Part shown: positions 5,522 to 6,066 of the stretch, piece by piece
Numbering within the stretch: position 1 is the stretch's first letter
Layout: every line of letters begins with the position of its first letter
DNA from: an uncultured Clostridiaceae bacterium
Lineage (GTDB): Bacteria > Bacillota > Clostridia > Lachnospirales > Lachnospiraceae
Length of the DNA stretch: 6,066 nucleotides
Assembly: GCA_947175805.1 (NCBI GenBank)
Contig: CAMWOF010000150.1
Span: forward strand, 1-6,066
Reading direction: 5' to 3'
The notes under the pieces: model-generated
The model's database searches: none
Told to the model about the DNA's origin: nothing
What the model saw: only the letters and a program-made list of their open reading frames with translations
Position numbers and translations under genes: made by a program

Positions 5522-6066
5522 ATAAGAAAATGAATATATATTTAAGTACATTGAAGGAAATGAAAACATTTTTAATGCTATGGGTTACCCAGTCTCTTTC
5601 CGGACTCGGAAGTGCTATGACAAGCTATGTGCTGGTTATCTGGTCTTATACACAAAGGGGTTCAGCGCTGATGACTGCACTTTTGATGGTTAGTTCTTAT
5701 GCCCCCTATGTATTGCTCAGCATTTTTGCCGGTGCACTTAGTGATAAGTGGAATAAGAAGGTTACCATGCTGGTGTGTGATACCGTGGCAGCATTAACGA
5801 CGGTTGTCATGCTGGCTTTGTTGCATAATGATGCTTTACAGATTTGGCATCTCTACCTGATTAATGGGATAAATGGTCTGATGAATACGGTGCAGCAGCC
5901 GGCTTCGGAGGTGGCAACAACAAGAGTTTTGCCGAAGAAGTATTATCAGCGTGTAGGGGGACTCAGATATTTATCCAGTTCCCTGAATTCCATTATGACG
6001 CCGATTATAGCTACGGCGGTTATGGGGATTGCCGGTATGGGTGCGATTGTGGCATTTGATTTGTTT
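5518..6066 (+). CDS. MFS drug-efflux transporter, Mef/DHA3-like, 3' truncated by window
   Basis: The first 183 codons of a membrane proton-coupled exporter are present, and the frame is open to the window end. A full family member has about 400 residues and 12 membrane segments. The visible part holds a short basic start and membrane segments near 17-44, 50-71, 82-103, 107-125, 150-168 and 170 onward. The MFS motif A loop between segments 2 and 3 reads GALSDKWNKKV (72-82). The segment-4 stretch with QQPASEVATTRVLPKKYYQR matches the FxxPAxxAxxPxLVPxxxL-type region of macrolide-efflux (MefA-like) and MFS_3 proteins. Start ATG 5518 has AAGGAG (5504-5509) eight bases upstream. The preceding leader ORF and attenuator-like RNA suggest induction by a ribosome-targeting drug. 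The substrate is unproven; other DHA3 exporters are possible. Confidence 0.88.
   Translation, partial: MNKKMNIYLSTLKEMKTFLMLWVTQSLSGLGSAMTSYVLVIWSYTQRGSALMTALLMVSSYAPYVLLSIFAGALSDKWNKKVTMLVCDTVAALTTVVMLALLHNDALQIWHLYLINGINGLMNTVQQPASEVATTRVLPKKYYQRVGGLRYLSSSLNSIMTPIIATAVMGIAGMGAIVAFDLF

Overview
The window looks like a chromosomal piece of a low- to mid-GC Firmicute, most likely a gut Clostridium relative of the Lachnospiraceae type. This is inferred from strong AAGGAGG-type ribosome binding sites, A/T-rich spacers, a tRNA gene with no encoded CCA end, and protein families typical of that group. No species can be named from sequence alone. I see no insertion sequence, CRISPR array or phage gene.

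Layout. (1) Positions 1-55 hold the 3' part of a tRNA-Phe gene (anticodon GAA), followed by a strong intrinsic terminator (61-99). (2) Positions 185-1885, minus strand, hold a two-component system: a membrane-embedded HisKA_3-type histidine kinase, then 15 bases later its NarL/LuxR-type response regulator. (3) Positions 1886-2064 form a divergent control region with a perfect 6-2-6 palindrome, ATGACA-AA-TGTCAT, the best candidate for the regulator's binding site. (4) Positions 2065-5295, plus strand, hold a tight three-gene ABC-2 exporter operon: an ATPase and two paralogous permeases, the last two overlapping by 14 bases. (5) Positions 5296-5517 form a leader region with a promoter, a 13-codon leader ORF with its own ribosome binding site, and mutually exclusive RNA pairings that reach the start codon of the next gene. 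(6) From 5518 to the window end runs the first 183 codons of a drug-efflux MFS transporter of the macrolide-efflux (Mef/DHA3) type.

The kinase + NarL regulator + ATPase + two ABC-2 permeases set matches the composition of the Bacillus subtilis LnrJK-LnrLMN (YfiJK-YfiLMN) linearmycin sensing and export system. By analogy, the kinase would sense a membrane-active compound or envelope disturbance, the regulator would bind the palindrome and turn on the exporter, and the exporter would remove the compound from the membrane. The substrate is unknown.

The part most worth attention is the leader of the MFS gene. Its segments fit an erm-like translational attenuator. In the OFF state two hairpins form, and the second covers the MFS start region. 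In the ON state a longer alternative hairpin forms when a ribosome stalls early in the leader ORF, and this frees the start region. The window therefore appears to hold two separately controlled antibiotic-export modules side by side: one under two-component control, the other apparently under ribosome-stalling control.
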